Positions 1-11,112 of a DNA stretch of 64,000 nt are shown piece after piece. The DNA lies in assembly GCA_903813345.2 (NCBI GenBank), contig CAIIXF020000012.1, positions 6,657,615 to 6,721,614 of the forward strand, read 5' to 3'. The notes beneath the pieces were generated by a model. That model was not told the DNA's origin. It ran no database searches and saw only the letters and a list, made by a program, of their open reading frames with translations. Origin of the DNA: Owenia fusiformis. Lineage: Eukaryota > Annelida > Polychaeta > Sabellida > Oweniidae. How positions within the stretch are numbered: position 1 is the first letter of the stretch; every line of letters begins with the position of its first letter. A program made the position numbers and the translations under genes.

Positions 1-214
1 TTCGTTCACAGCATGATGACTGAACCAGACTTCAATCGAAAGATATCATGGGGAAAAACTCGCATTTTGCTCATGCGCACTTTCACGAACTAGAACCAAA
101 CTGAATCAGTTGCAGATTGCAGATGTCCTTATTCCAGTCATAAATATTTTGACAAGCAAGTGGATGTTATGCAATAAATACAGAAGAGAAAGAGACTAAA
201 CATACTAAGTTATC

Positions 215-3200
215 ATGTCGCAGAATAGGGGTACGTTCACTATTACTTTTGTTGTAATCGAAAACTAAGTTGGTCCGAAAATGAGAATAAGAAAATATGG
301 ACATAAAATGGCAAAATTTTCACTGGTGTTTCATTTTCCCCTCATTTCATTCATTGATTCAGTCATTTTTTCTTTTGCATTTATAACTGTTTCTGTATTA
401 GAGCCAATGTCAGACCAGATATACTATTTTGAGCAGCTCTGTGAATCATCTGGGTTTACATGTCCAATATAGCCTCAAATGCGTCAAATGCACAAAGCAT
501 TTCCTGTTGCATTGTGGACTCCAATTTGTGAAAAGGGTGATTTCAGTTTTTGGCAATTTTTTACCTCTGCTAATGACAGGCATAATTCAGCCTTTAAGCC
601 TTTATGTTAATATTAGGTCAAATATCGCTGCGCTATAGTGTGCTACCAGCTTCTTTATTAGACGTCCTAGAGATTTTATACCGTGGGCATAAAGTCAAAT
701 GTATAATTGTTCACCAAATACTGGTAGGTACATGTAACTTAATATAGTGTATTTATTGCATCAATATTCGTAACATTAATATCTTCGGTTTTTACCCCAC
801 GGAGTAAGTTAAACCGAACATAAACAAAACCAGTTACAACAAATGGTACCTACTATCCCACATATAATTGACTGTCTTACACAACAAATATGTAAGATGC
901 TTCAAAAGTGTATTCGACCCGATCAAATATAAATTTGATAAGTATTTTAGATATGTGCGATGCCAAGTACCATTCGTATTGGGTAAACATATTCATTTGT
1001 GCTAAACATATTCATTTGTGGGGTAAGTCACGTGACTTACCGAATGATTTTATATAAACCATTGTTCACTGTTTTGATATGGGGTAAGTCACGTGACTTT
1101 GACCATGTGACTTGCGCCATCTATATATTCAAAGAGCTCTGGTGTGATTCTCCAATCGCGAAAACGTATCTTCTATTAAGAAAGGGTCGCTTATGTAGCC
1201 TCATGCCTGTTGTAATGATCTAATGACTTCTCAATTTCCTCTCTGAATTGTGAATATGAATCATATTCAAATTATTTTTCCTCGCTTGTTTCATCCATTT
1301 TGAAATGTCTACGTCACTGGTCACGTGATTTACCGAATGGTTTTATGCTACATGCAGCATGTGTCATTTATGTGGGGTAAGTCACGTGACTTACCCCACA
1401 TAATTTTATGCGAAACATGTCATTAATTTTGTGGGGTAAGTCACTATATGTCCGTGCTATTTTGTACTCTATGATTGTTCGGTAAATGAACATTGTTTGG
1501 TTCTAAAGTGTATTTGTATTTGATGCGTGTTCTAAATATATGTGTCAACTGTCTTTGTTCGTGTGTGTACATGGACTTAAATATGTGATATTTTACCAAA
1601 CACTGAATAACATAAACCGCATATACAAGTGCATTTACCGCATATATAGGTACATAAATCAAATATAAATGTGTAAAAACAAACAAATTTATTACGTGTT
1701 TCGAATCATTTTAATAGAGTGGAATATCGAATAGTTGTAATCAAATACAAAAGTGTGAAAATCGAATAAAGATGCAGAAAAAATTCATTTTCATAATCTT
1801 ATATTTGATTTCATCGACGAAGAGAAAAGGTGAAACGGACTTTACGTCTCCAGGAGGGCATCCATTTTAAGCCTTTTAGATGCACATCATAACAACAAGG
1901 TTTGTCCATACGTCTAAATCAAAAAATACAATTTTTCTATGAGCTTTGAAACCCGGATGGATGCCGATATAATTTTCTGGTTCAAAATAGGGTATGAAAA
2001 CATGGGTGTTTCCCTTCCCTTTTTTCAAAAAAAATATCATTGTTCTCCTATGTGATTTTAGAGAGATTTCGCACATAAGTGAAAGTACAACTTATACGTA
2101 TACGTATACTTTAAAGGGTCATGTCGAACTATTATATTTACTAAAATCAATTTCAAAGTGTACTTAATGGAACATAACTATTCCCGATATAGAAAAGTTC
2201 CATCAACTAGAGACTGTGAATGCACTGTCATCTGCACGTGTAGATTATGCACATTATAATTAAATGCTTGCTTCCGTGTCCTAGTAGTTGTAGTGTATTA
2301 TAAACACGATCCTTTAAAGTTAGTCACGATCCTTTAAAGTGAGTCATTACATAAACAAGTTGATTATTTCAAAGTTTTCATGATCAGTATAAGTTCAATG
2401 AACTTACAAAACGGTATATATACGATATGATAAACGTATACAGTTGGATCTCCGTATAAAGCTTTACCTGCATGTGTGTGGAACAATTGACCGCAAGCAT
2501 TTTTTTAAAATAATTGGCTGGGTAGGAACAGTATCCAATCAAACACTTTAACTATCAATTTGAAACACCAATCAAACCAGTAGGTTCCAGCAATTCCTGG
2601 AAACGACCCATTCAGTAGCTCAACAAATGACATACAGGGTGTTTCATAACGAGCATCTCAAAAAGTCAATTTGAGAAGAGATAGGTCTATAACATACGTA
2701 CTATATATGAGCCTAATTTATTCTAGACAAACACATTTGGATCAACTAAACATGCTTCAATTTAAGAAAGAACAAATGGCATCCATTTGACCTTTATTTA
2801 TTACAGTCCGAGAAGATCTTTCCTGACGAAAAGCCCACATTATGAAACACCTTGTACGTTTGCTTATAAGTATAAGTATACGTTATAAGTTGTACTTTCA
2901 CTAGGTGCGAAATCTCTCTAATATGTTCTGAAATAAACTTATTTCCCGATGAATGCCTCCAATGACTGTACCTTTATATCCCTGTTTCAGGAAGAAGAGA
3001 GAGAATTAGGAGAGATAAAAATGAAAATGACAAAGAAACGAGAGAGTTGGTCTTCAAAAAAGAAGGACAAGGTTTGTCATATTGTGTTTCTGATATTTGA
3101 CTTCTGGATTGTATTTGTGATGTGGAATCGAGATTCATATTTTATAGTTTTTCGTTTTACTATTGTAACTTTTATTATCAGATCAATGTCAAAGTAAAGG

Positions 3201-6097
3201 TCAGAGAAGATTTTGATTCAAAACTATAAATTTTTGAATTTTCTTAAAACGAATGATATCATATCACTGAATTAATTTTATCTGAATTTTTCTTGAAGAG
3301 TATGCGCAAGTCGTTAAAATGCTAGGAAATGGGAGAGTAGAAACAAACTGTTTTGATGGAACCAGTAGATTAGCTTATATCAGAGAAGAACAAAGAAAGA
3401 AGGTAAGCATTTAAGATGAATAAACTAATTGATGAATCAGTGTCACGAGGGTCCAAATTCTCGGGGCGTATGCAAACCATGCCCCGCAAAACAGTTAATT
3501 TGAATTTCAAACCAGCCAGTTATCTCGGTGGTATATTGGGATGGGTTGGGTACCTGCAATTTTCGTTTTTACATAATTAGTTACAAGTTTTCCATGATAT
3601 CCAGTTAAATCGAACAAGGCAATTTTAAAGTGGAATTCCCCCATATTGATCAATTGTTAATTATATGTGACTGTGTTTTCAAAACTGCTGCGTCTAACGC
3701 CAAAATGTATGGTGGTTCGTAATGGGCGTCCATATGGAAATTATTGGCAAGCATGAGTAGAAGCTTGTCGAGATAACCATCCTTATAGTTGAAATCCCCG
3801 TGTTATTAAGAAATATAGACCGAAAAACGGGGGTTATATCGTCGAATACACCCTGCAGGGCTAGGCACAAACGTTTTCTGTACACAGAACGACCGAAGGG
3901 AGTGAGGGGTTCGAAAGCTTTTGTGCCTAGCCCCAAGGGGTGTATTCGACGATATTACCCCTGCTCTGAGGTCTATATATTACGATTCGAACATGAAAAC
4001 TCACCAAATTGTTTCGAATATTCATCATGGTCCGCCATTACTACGACCCACCGTTATGACGTCACACATTACACGTATTAACTGGGTTATTGATCTCGAA
4101 TATAACCCAGCTGAAGCATTGACTTTGTTTACAGTTTATAGAAGGCGGGAATACAGTCATGTTCGAATGTTCGATATATTTAAATTTCCCCAAATTTTTC
4201 AAAAAAATATTGATAAATTGATATAGATTGATAAATATTTTTTAATCATCATATATTCTACCATACATTTCAAAAAAGATCATCTTTTTAACACCTATGC
4301 AAAGATTATATAAAGGACGCGTTATTTCAATGACTTTTCTAAGTATGCTACACTTCCAAATAACGCAGATGCGAGTAGGTAGTTACCAGTTTCACCACCA
4401 GGTGGCTCGTTCGGGTCAGATAGCATGGCGGATATAGTAGAAAGTTCCCTTTAACTTAAATTGTATCTAACAGTTATGCAAATCAAAATATGTCCAGTAA
4501 ATGAAAATGTTATCTGACCAATACATGAAAGATATTTCACTTTTTTGTGATTTTGTAACATGGGCTCTATGGAGAATCAACCCGAACTAGAAGTCACACT
4601 TTCAAAAATAATTAAATCTTCAAACTTGATAAACAATTTTCTAAACCATATTTCTAGATGTACTTTTACATGTAGATTTCAAATATAACATCGCTTTGAC
4701 TGAATTTTGAATATTTAATGGCGTAAATCAAGATTTTTTCTACTCGCATCTAGTCTATTAAATGAATGCTGATTGTCTAACCAGGTTAAAGGAAGAATAT
4801 ATTATGTAGTACATATTAATGTACCATTGGTTTCTATGAGAACTAAAATTTTGAAATGCATTTTTCTCTGAACCATTTTCATGGATTGATGAGTTCATTT
4901 CTCGCTTATTTATGAACTGATTTTCTTAATTTTTTCGGCAAAAAAACATGTGAGGATGAATGCTGTGCACTGATATGAATTATCGCTTATTAAAAGAGAT
5001 GTGTGATCTCTAAAAGTTAATTTTAAAGATATTCACGATTTTTCGAACAAAAAGTCCACCAAAAACCACTTTTTGAAATTAAAATAAAAAGTTTCACATA
5101 TCAGACATTGGGTAAGACTACAATATAAGCCAAAGTGGTTTAAACTTTATATGGGGACTTTAATTTTCAAACGGCTGGTAGGTTTAAAATTCGAAACAAA
5201 GGTTTTCCGGGATGTAATGGTTTCGATACGTCCTGAGCATTTACACCCGCTTTAGTGGCTTATTTGAAAATGTGATTATAACTGGCTGACAAAACAAACT
5301 GTAAATAATTTTTAATTTGTTTTCCTATCAAGATTTTATTTCATTTTTTTACATTATTACACTGAAGGCCCAAATACAATAGCCTAGATAAAGTAAAAAT
5401 TAATCAGCTACATGCATTTATATGGTAAAAATGATGGGAAAATATAGATATAAATTCTGTGTTCTCATTTTAGGCTAATGTTGGAGATATTTTATTATTA
5501 CAATTAAGGGACTATCGAGATGCAAAGGCAGATGTTATATTCGTATACACCCTTGAAGAGGCCATCAACCTAAAAGCATATGGAGAATTAACAGAAACTG
5601 GTGGGTGAAATAAATACATGATATAAGAAATACATGTCGCTATGGGATTCAAATCAGTACTTATATCTAACGATCATTGTAACACCTGTTGATGGCATAC
5701 GTGCGCTTATTCATTTAGGAATTCACTAGTTAACTTTTTCTTGCAAAAATAAATCTTCAAGATTTGTTCAATTTTCTAGCCAGAATCGGCCACTCTTAGC
5801 CCCCCCCCCACTCCGTTAATTTTCCGATCGCCGGGCGTGGTAATCAGGAGTACTATTGCAGAATGATTTGTTTCTTTCATCCATAATAACAAATAATGTT
5901 CTTATGAATGTTTTCAGCCAAGATCAATGTGAACGTTAACACTCCTAAAGCTGAAGATGATAACATCACTTACGATAATTGTCATAGTGATGAAGGAGAG
6001 GGTATTGATGATGTAAGTACGTTCTCCTTCAATGATCTCCCTAGCAATCAAAGAAGACTTTATCCCATAATGCAATCTCGATATTTTTCAGCAATGA
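215..6097 (+). CDS. Divergent eIF1A-like translation initiation factor, six exons
   Basis: Exons: 215-230, 2991-3071, 3299-3402, 5474-5600, 5918-6012, 6092-6097; phases agree at every junction and give 142 codons plus stop (human eIF1A has 144). Family role: OB-fold factor binding the 40S A site and helping scanning. Recognisable blocks are [39 protein letters not shown] and LKAYGEL, followed by AKIN and an acidic tail ending GEGIDD. The N-terminus is basic, as in the family. The first exon (ATG TCG CAG AAT AGG G, then GTACGT) is the least certain: it was chosen because the frame, phase and basic residues fit. The usual VWINTSD block is shortened to ANVGD, losing its tryptophan and two residues, so this is probably a diverged paralogue. 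If the last intron is retained, the ORF runs to a TGA at 6106-6108. Exons 2-5 are secure; exons 1 and 6 are inferred. Confidence 0.82.
1017..1445. repeat. Cluster of GGGGTAAGTCACGTGACTTA palindromes
   Basis: At least five complete or partial copies occur at about 1019, 1080, 1314, 1372 and 1431. The copy at 1368-1403 is a perfect 36-bp palindrome centred on CACGTG. The half-site GGGGTAAGTCAC recurs, separated by AT-rich DNA. It may be the residue of a foldback element or a binding-site cluster; only the repeats themselves are certain. Confidence 0.75.
2061..2918. mobile_element. TA-flanked MITE with about 45-bp inverted ends
   Basis: The left end starts GAGAGATTTCGCAC and the right end is its complement; the match continues with few differences through AAGTGAAAGTACAACTTATA. 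Both sides carry TA (2059-2060 and 2919-2920), as expected for Tc1/mariner-type target duplications. There is no transposase ORF. A second TA-flanked element lies inside it at 2635-2854. Confidence 0.72.
2635..2854. mobile_element. Nested mariner-like MITE (CAGGGTGTTTCATAA ends)
   Basis: The ends CAGGGTGTTTCATAA and TTATGAAACACCTTG are inverted and flanked by TA (2633-2634, 2855-2856). At 220 bp it is non-autonomous. Its position within 2061-2918 makes it the younger insertion. Confidence 0.68.
3403..5473 (+). other. Intron 3 of the eIF1A-like gene
   Basis: Apart from the hairpin at 3810-3980 this is AT-rich non-coding DNA. No further exon or element boundary could be defended. Confidence 0.45.
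3810..3980. repeat. Foldback hairpin with GA-rich loop
   Basis: Arms of about 60 bases (around 3814-3873 and 3917-3977) are complementary, including TCGTCGAATACACC and its partner GGTGTATTCGACGA. The loop reads ACGACCGAAGGGAGTGAGGG. Hairpins at 13176 and 58720 have different arms but a related loop. It lies in eIF1A intron 3. Confidence 0.7.
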
Positions 6098-6449
6098 ATC
6101 CGAACTGACTTCAAATGCATGATCAAAAAGATTTGAATTAATATCCTGATGACTTCTTGTGTGTTTTGAAATCTTATGAAATTTTCAGAAATTAGACAGG
6201 AACTCACAATTTAAATTCTGAAGTGAAAAATGGTGGCCAGCTGAATTTTTTAATCACGTCCTCCTCCAAGTTTGGATTCAAAAATAGCAATACATCAACT
6301 GGTGCTGCGCCCATTAAAAATTCCCAAAGAGGTTTCACAAAAATTTACAAAAGCAGTAAGAGACAAACTAACAAAGACATGTACATTTAGTTCATATTTT
6401 GTTTTAATTTGATGATATAAAATATAGTCTATAAATGCAATTTGATTCT

Positions 6450-6605
6450 TGACGCCGTTTCGGTGCAAAATTTCGGTGCCGTTTCGGCACCAAATGGACT
6501 GACAAGTCCGGTGGCAAATTTTGGTGTCGAAAGGTTTCGGTGCCGAAACGGTGCCAGAATGGTGCCAAATTTTTTCGATGCCGAAACAGCGCCGAATTAT
6601 ATTGG
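6450..6605. repeat. Cluster of CGGTGCCGTTTCGGCACC-like palindromes
   Basis: Variants of TTTCGGTGCC and GGTGCCGAAAC alternate on both strands at least six times. GGTGCCG-TTT-CGGCACC (about 6477-6493) is a perfect stem, and GTTTCGGTGCCGAAAC is a 16-bp inverted repeat. The cluster lies between the eIF1A stop and a polyadenylation motif, so it may be in the 3' UTR. Confidence 0.7.
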
Positions 6606-6642
6606 CTTAAGTTGTAATTTGTGTGAAAAGCTACTCTGTTTA

Positions 6643-6648
6643 AATAAA
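6643..6648 (+). terminator. Candidate polyadenylation signal of the eIF1A-like gene
   Basis: AATAAA about 550 bases after the predicted stop codon; a second AATAAA follows a few bases later. Assignment is by position only. Confidence 0.35.
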
Positions 6649-7498
6649 GGCAAATAAATAATGATAATCTGACCAGAAAGTGCTATCTTAAATAGCTATT
6701 CTTTATCATTTTTTTCTTTTCAGATATAAAAGGGACGCTCTATCAAAACCATTTCCGATGTGCACCAGAAAAATAAATAGGTCTTAGCATATTTAAATAT
6801 TTAAAATCCAGGATAAGGGGGATTCAATAAAACACTTCAAGATCATTAAGGTATAAAGAGGTGATGATTGTAGTTGAAAATAATAACAAAACAATGAAAT
6901 AGAGAAATGAATAATAGACTATCGAATCTTATGTTAACTGGAACAATCGGAGGAGATATACTGCTATCTTATACCTCTGCCCATTTTGGATAAACCTCTG
7001 TGACAGTATGACCCTCTGGCAATTTATGGAATTCCGGAAAAGTTTGGGAATCTTATTTCAAAAATATTTTCATCCCTATGATATATTTTCCAAATTGTCA
7101 GAAGACATACTATTGTAAATTGGAACTCCTTGTGTTGAACTATAACCTTCACCTGATCGATTTATGCAATATGTGCATGTTTATCAAAAGAAAATGCAGA
7201 GCTTCATCAGAATTATCTGTCGTCTTGTATATTTTTATTGCATTTCATAGATTTTTTTAATTGCTTAGAATTTGTCTCTACTGGAGCATTTTAGCTGCAA
7301 GCAGCGTCTGTAAGTTCTGAAAGCTTGAGATATAAGTCGACGCATAAACATTTAGGCATATGTATTTAGAATATAGCCTGTATGGAGTATGTACAGTATA
7401 TATCATATTGATATAATAAAACGTATTCTGTTTTATTAGTATGAATGAAGTATAAAAGAAATCACCTTTTGAGGCCTTGTTACAAACATACATTATTA

Positions 7499-8320
7499 CT
7501 TTACTAACCCCCCTATCACACCAAACTAGTTCTTACCCGTTCTTGCCAGTCCTACGAAAAAGTCGTAAAACGGGCTCAATCTGGCTGTGGTCGGGAAATA
7601 TGTCTAAAATAATTGGCTACTTCGTTCATAAACAGTCTCCAATACGTCCATCTCATTCGCAGTTCGTTCAGGTCGCACCACGTCGGTGTGCAACGTCGTG
7701 TAACGCGTCCCTTAGTCTAGAAGGTCATCATGACCTGATTACAGAACGGTATGGTCGCCGTCGAATTTAGAATCGATTCAAAATTCTAAAATCACCTTCC
7801 AGTCTGAGAACGTTCATGAAGTTCGTAAAGAGACCTTAGAAAGTTGCTGCTACGTTCATTCCATTCGCACACAGTTTAAAACCAGTTTTGAAGAACGCAG
7901 TGACAACTTGTTTGGTGTGATAGCTATATTTTTGCTAACTCGTTCATAAGCAGTCTTTAATACGTTCTTAGTCAGTTTAAACCCGTTTGCAATTAGTTCT
8001 ACCTCGTTCTCAATACGTCCTCAGACAGTACAACTCGTTGTAAAAACGTCTCTAGTAGAATTGAAGTACGACGGTTCCGTTAGTAGTACGTCCAGCTCGT
8101 CGTTAGTACGTTGTCACTCCTTATTGTAGAACTTGACGACCACGAGAACATTTTGAGCATGTTCTAAGTTCTAGAGGACCTACCCGTTCGGGTACGTTCG
8201 ATGAAGTTTGTAAATAGACCCCAAACGGTTCTAAGTACGTCCAGTCCGTTCGTACACAGTTGAATCCCGTTTTCAAGAACGTAGTGAGAACTTGTTTGGT
8301 TTGATAGCAGGGTAACAAGT
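7499..8320. mobile_element. Repeat element with CTATCACACCAAAC inverted ends
   Basis: The left end CTATCACACCAAACTAGTTC is matched in inverted form twice, at about 7885-7922 and 8275-8312, so this is either two abutting copies or one element with a duplicated end. The body is studded with CGTTC/CGTCC-plus-CAGT motifs about every 15-25 bases, like subterminal repeats. There is no transposase ORF. The rest of the 6.1-9.1 kb interval has no gene I can support. Confidence 0.55.
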
Positions 8321-9176
8321 TGGAAATAATCGAAGAACATGATGAATTATTTGTAATTTGATTTTTGTCCAAAATATCATCATTAAAGCTGTTTTTAGAT
8401 CAATAAGCAATCTATATATATCGCATGGTCATGATAACCAGTTGTATTGACATCGAAATAGCACACATTATATGTTGAAATTAACACACATTGTACAGGC
8501 CTTGGAGGAATAACGTAATTTGAATGTATCAATTATCGTAAATGCCCATGCGATATTAAGCATGCTTATTGATGCTTTGAGTTAGGACGTTTATACAAAG
8601 AAATAAGATGAATAGCCAACATATATAAATAAAACCACTATGAACATCTTGCAAAACACCTAGTACCGAATACACCACTAGCTATTTATTCTTACCTGAT
8701 GATTTCGGAGGATCCAACCTAAGACCCCCTTCCAATCCACGCGAGCGGGCGGACAAGCCATATTTATCAGTATTCAGTAAAAAAAAGAAAACAAACAGTC
8801 TCGGACTTGCTAGGACGAAATTCTGAAGTCAGGATGCGGATCATATGCGTGGTAATCGAATAATCTATGCAAAGCATATCGGTGGCAACAGAAGATGCGG
8901 TCCAGACGCACTTGTCTATTGAAAACGAGACTGCAATGCGGTCCAGTCATAAATTTTTATTATGTCTACATAAAAATCAACATATTATACACATATGTGA
9001 CCTCATTTTAAAAAAAGATTCCTTCCTGGTAGACATGCGTTAGTATCTGGATCGCATGATAATGTACAGCCATCCATCTCGATTTCTCAAGTAAATCTCA
9101 TTAACCTCAAATAATTTAATATTCTTCATCTTAAAATGCCACTATGCCACAATAAGTATATTTTCCCTTTTTTCAG

Positions 9177-10840
9177 GGGAGCATTGGTGTTTAGTGCTTA
9201 CGGTATGCAGCTCAACATTGGAAAAATAATTCCCGGGGATTTTTATTTGAACACATTTATTCTGATAGGCGTCAGTGAAATTGTAGCGCTACCCTTGGCC
9301 TACTTCACGTTCAATAAACTTGGAAGAAAGATAGCTTTGTCAGCATATTTGATCGCAAATGGCTGCTGCGTTCTCATAATGGTTCCTCTACTTTCAAGGG
9401 GTAGGTAGGCCTGATAAAACATATTTCAAATGTGATTGGGGAAAATATATGCTCCCATAATAAGTAGAGGTCGTGATTAAGTTCATCAATCTATAGATTT
9501 TTCACAGATAGACACAGGCGTATATTTAGGTATGGTCGGCTGTCTTATGGGCGATAATCCCGTACGAGTAACGATGGTACCTGCTCGAATGCAACATGAA
9601 CTAAATCAACTAGTAATCTATAAATATTGTTTAGGTGTTCCTGGTGTAATAAGCGCGCTTGCATTTATTGGAAGCGTACTAATTAACAATCTGTGGCCTC
9701 TCACATACAGTTTCACCGCTGAACTTAACCCAACCGAGGCAAGAAACATAGCAGTTGGCAGCGGGTCTAGCTTTGGTAGGATGTGTGGGCTGGTCGCACC
9801 CTATATGCCTCTTTTGGTATGTTCCTTCATTTTGATATGAAGCTTTTATTTGATCGAAGCGGCAATTCGAAGCATACTCTATACATTCCGTTATACATGT
9901 ATTTCTCATTTGGTGTTTAACGTCATTTTAATATGAAACCTAAACGATGACATCTTTACTAAAAGCTTTTTTCCATAGTTTAGTAGAATATGCATACAAC
10001 AACTTCTGATGATTAAAGCTTAGCTCATCTAAGTGTTCATACTGGAGGGGGATGTTAGACATTGTTCCTTTTCACGTTAGATCATGGTTTTGGGATATAT
10101 AGGGTCTACTTTTCTTATGACAGATTTACACTTACAGTTTGCTTTTCTTGTTGGGTTTCCTTAAAGTTTTAAGTCACCCTTCCTTTTTGGCATTTGTGCT
10201 TATACATTCTCCATATATCTTTGATAATATTACAGTAAGACGACCAATAACCGTTAAATGATTATCATGTTTCAGTCCGTATATTGGTATGGTTTACCTT
10301 ATCTCGTCTTGGGCAGTGTACCTGTTATCGTAGGTCTGTTATGCTTTTTGCTCCCCGAGACAAAAGGGAGGAGACTTCCCGATACGCTTAAAGATGCTGA
10401 GCTATTCGGAACGTGAGTTTGAACCAATAGCCTGAGAAAGGGTTGGCGTTTTCAATATGTAGCCCCTAATTTTGTCTTTGTTGTCATGTTATCGCATTTC
10501 TGTCTTTGAAAATGAATATCAAGATTTGTATTTTATCCAAATTAAGCGTGAATTTGTTCTTGATTTTTATTTCTGTTATAAATACGTTTTGATAATTTTT
10601 TGCATCCATTTTCAAAAGAGTATTACTGAGCATAAGTATAATGTAACTTATTCTAACATCAGAATGATGTAGGAATGCACATGTTCTACCCCAAATTGTG
10701 TTACAAGTGTGCCCTTCATATTTAAGTTTTCTTATTAAAATTGTATGTTTTCTAGTGAGCAATATGACAACATGTACCAAGCGACTACAAATGATGAATT
10801 CAAGGTCTTAACCACAAACAATACCAGCCTTGAAGAATGA
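9177..10840 (+). CDS. C-terminal half of an SLC22-type organic ion transporter
   Basis: Exons: 9177-9400, 9635-9816, 10276-10412, 10756-10840 (stop TGA 10838-10840); phases agree. Family role: plasma-membrane major-facilitator transport of organic cations, anions or carnitine. Exon 1 gives two hydrophobic helices with the loop NKLGRK (family D-x-x-GRR/K). Exon 2 gives a helix followed by YSFTAELNPTEARN, the family YTAELYPTxxRN signature, then SSFGRMCGLVAPY. Exon 3 gives the last helices and LLPETKGRRLPDTLKDAE, the SLC22 hallmark. Exon 4 is a short hydrophilic tail. Together these cover about TM7-12. No exon for TM1-6 was found in the 3 kb upstream, so the gene is truncated or its 5' half lies beyond a long intron. 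Substrate cannot be predicted. Confidence 0.85.
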
Positions 10841-11112
10841 CCAACAACTAAAATACAATCGATATCTCTTGGAACCTTACATATTATGTATCATTATTAT
10901 GTGTGTTTTATTATTATGTGTATTTAATTCATTTCATCAGTCAGTGTATGTATCTGTTACAACCCAGAGGTGTAAAAATGCTATTTCAAGGCCGGAGAAG
11001 AAAAATTTAAAAGGCAAAAGTTGTACAAAGGGATTAAACGTATCACATCTTTTTATACTCAAGGGCTTTCAACTATCTAATTTGAAAGCCCATGTTATAC
11101 TATAGTATAAAG

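Larger units (their letters stand above)
231..2990 (+). other. Intron 1 of the eIF1A-like gene, repeat-rich
   Basis: This 2.76-kb intron contains a cluster of CACGTG-centred palindromes (1017-1445) and a TA-flanked terminal-inverted-repeat element (2061-2918). No convincing coding exon was seen in it. Confidence 0.5.
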
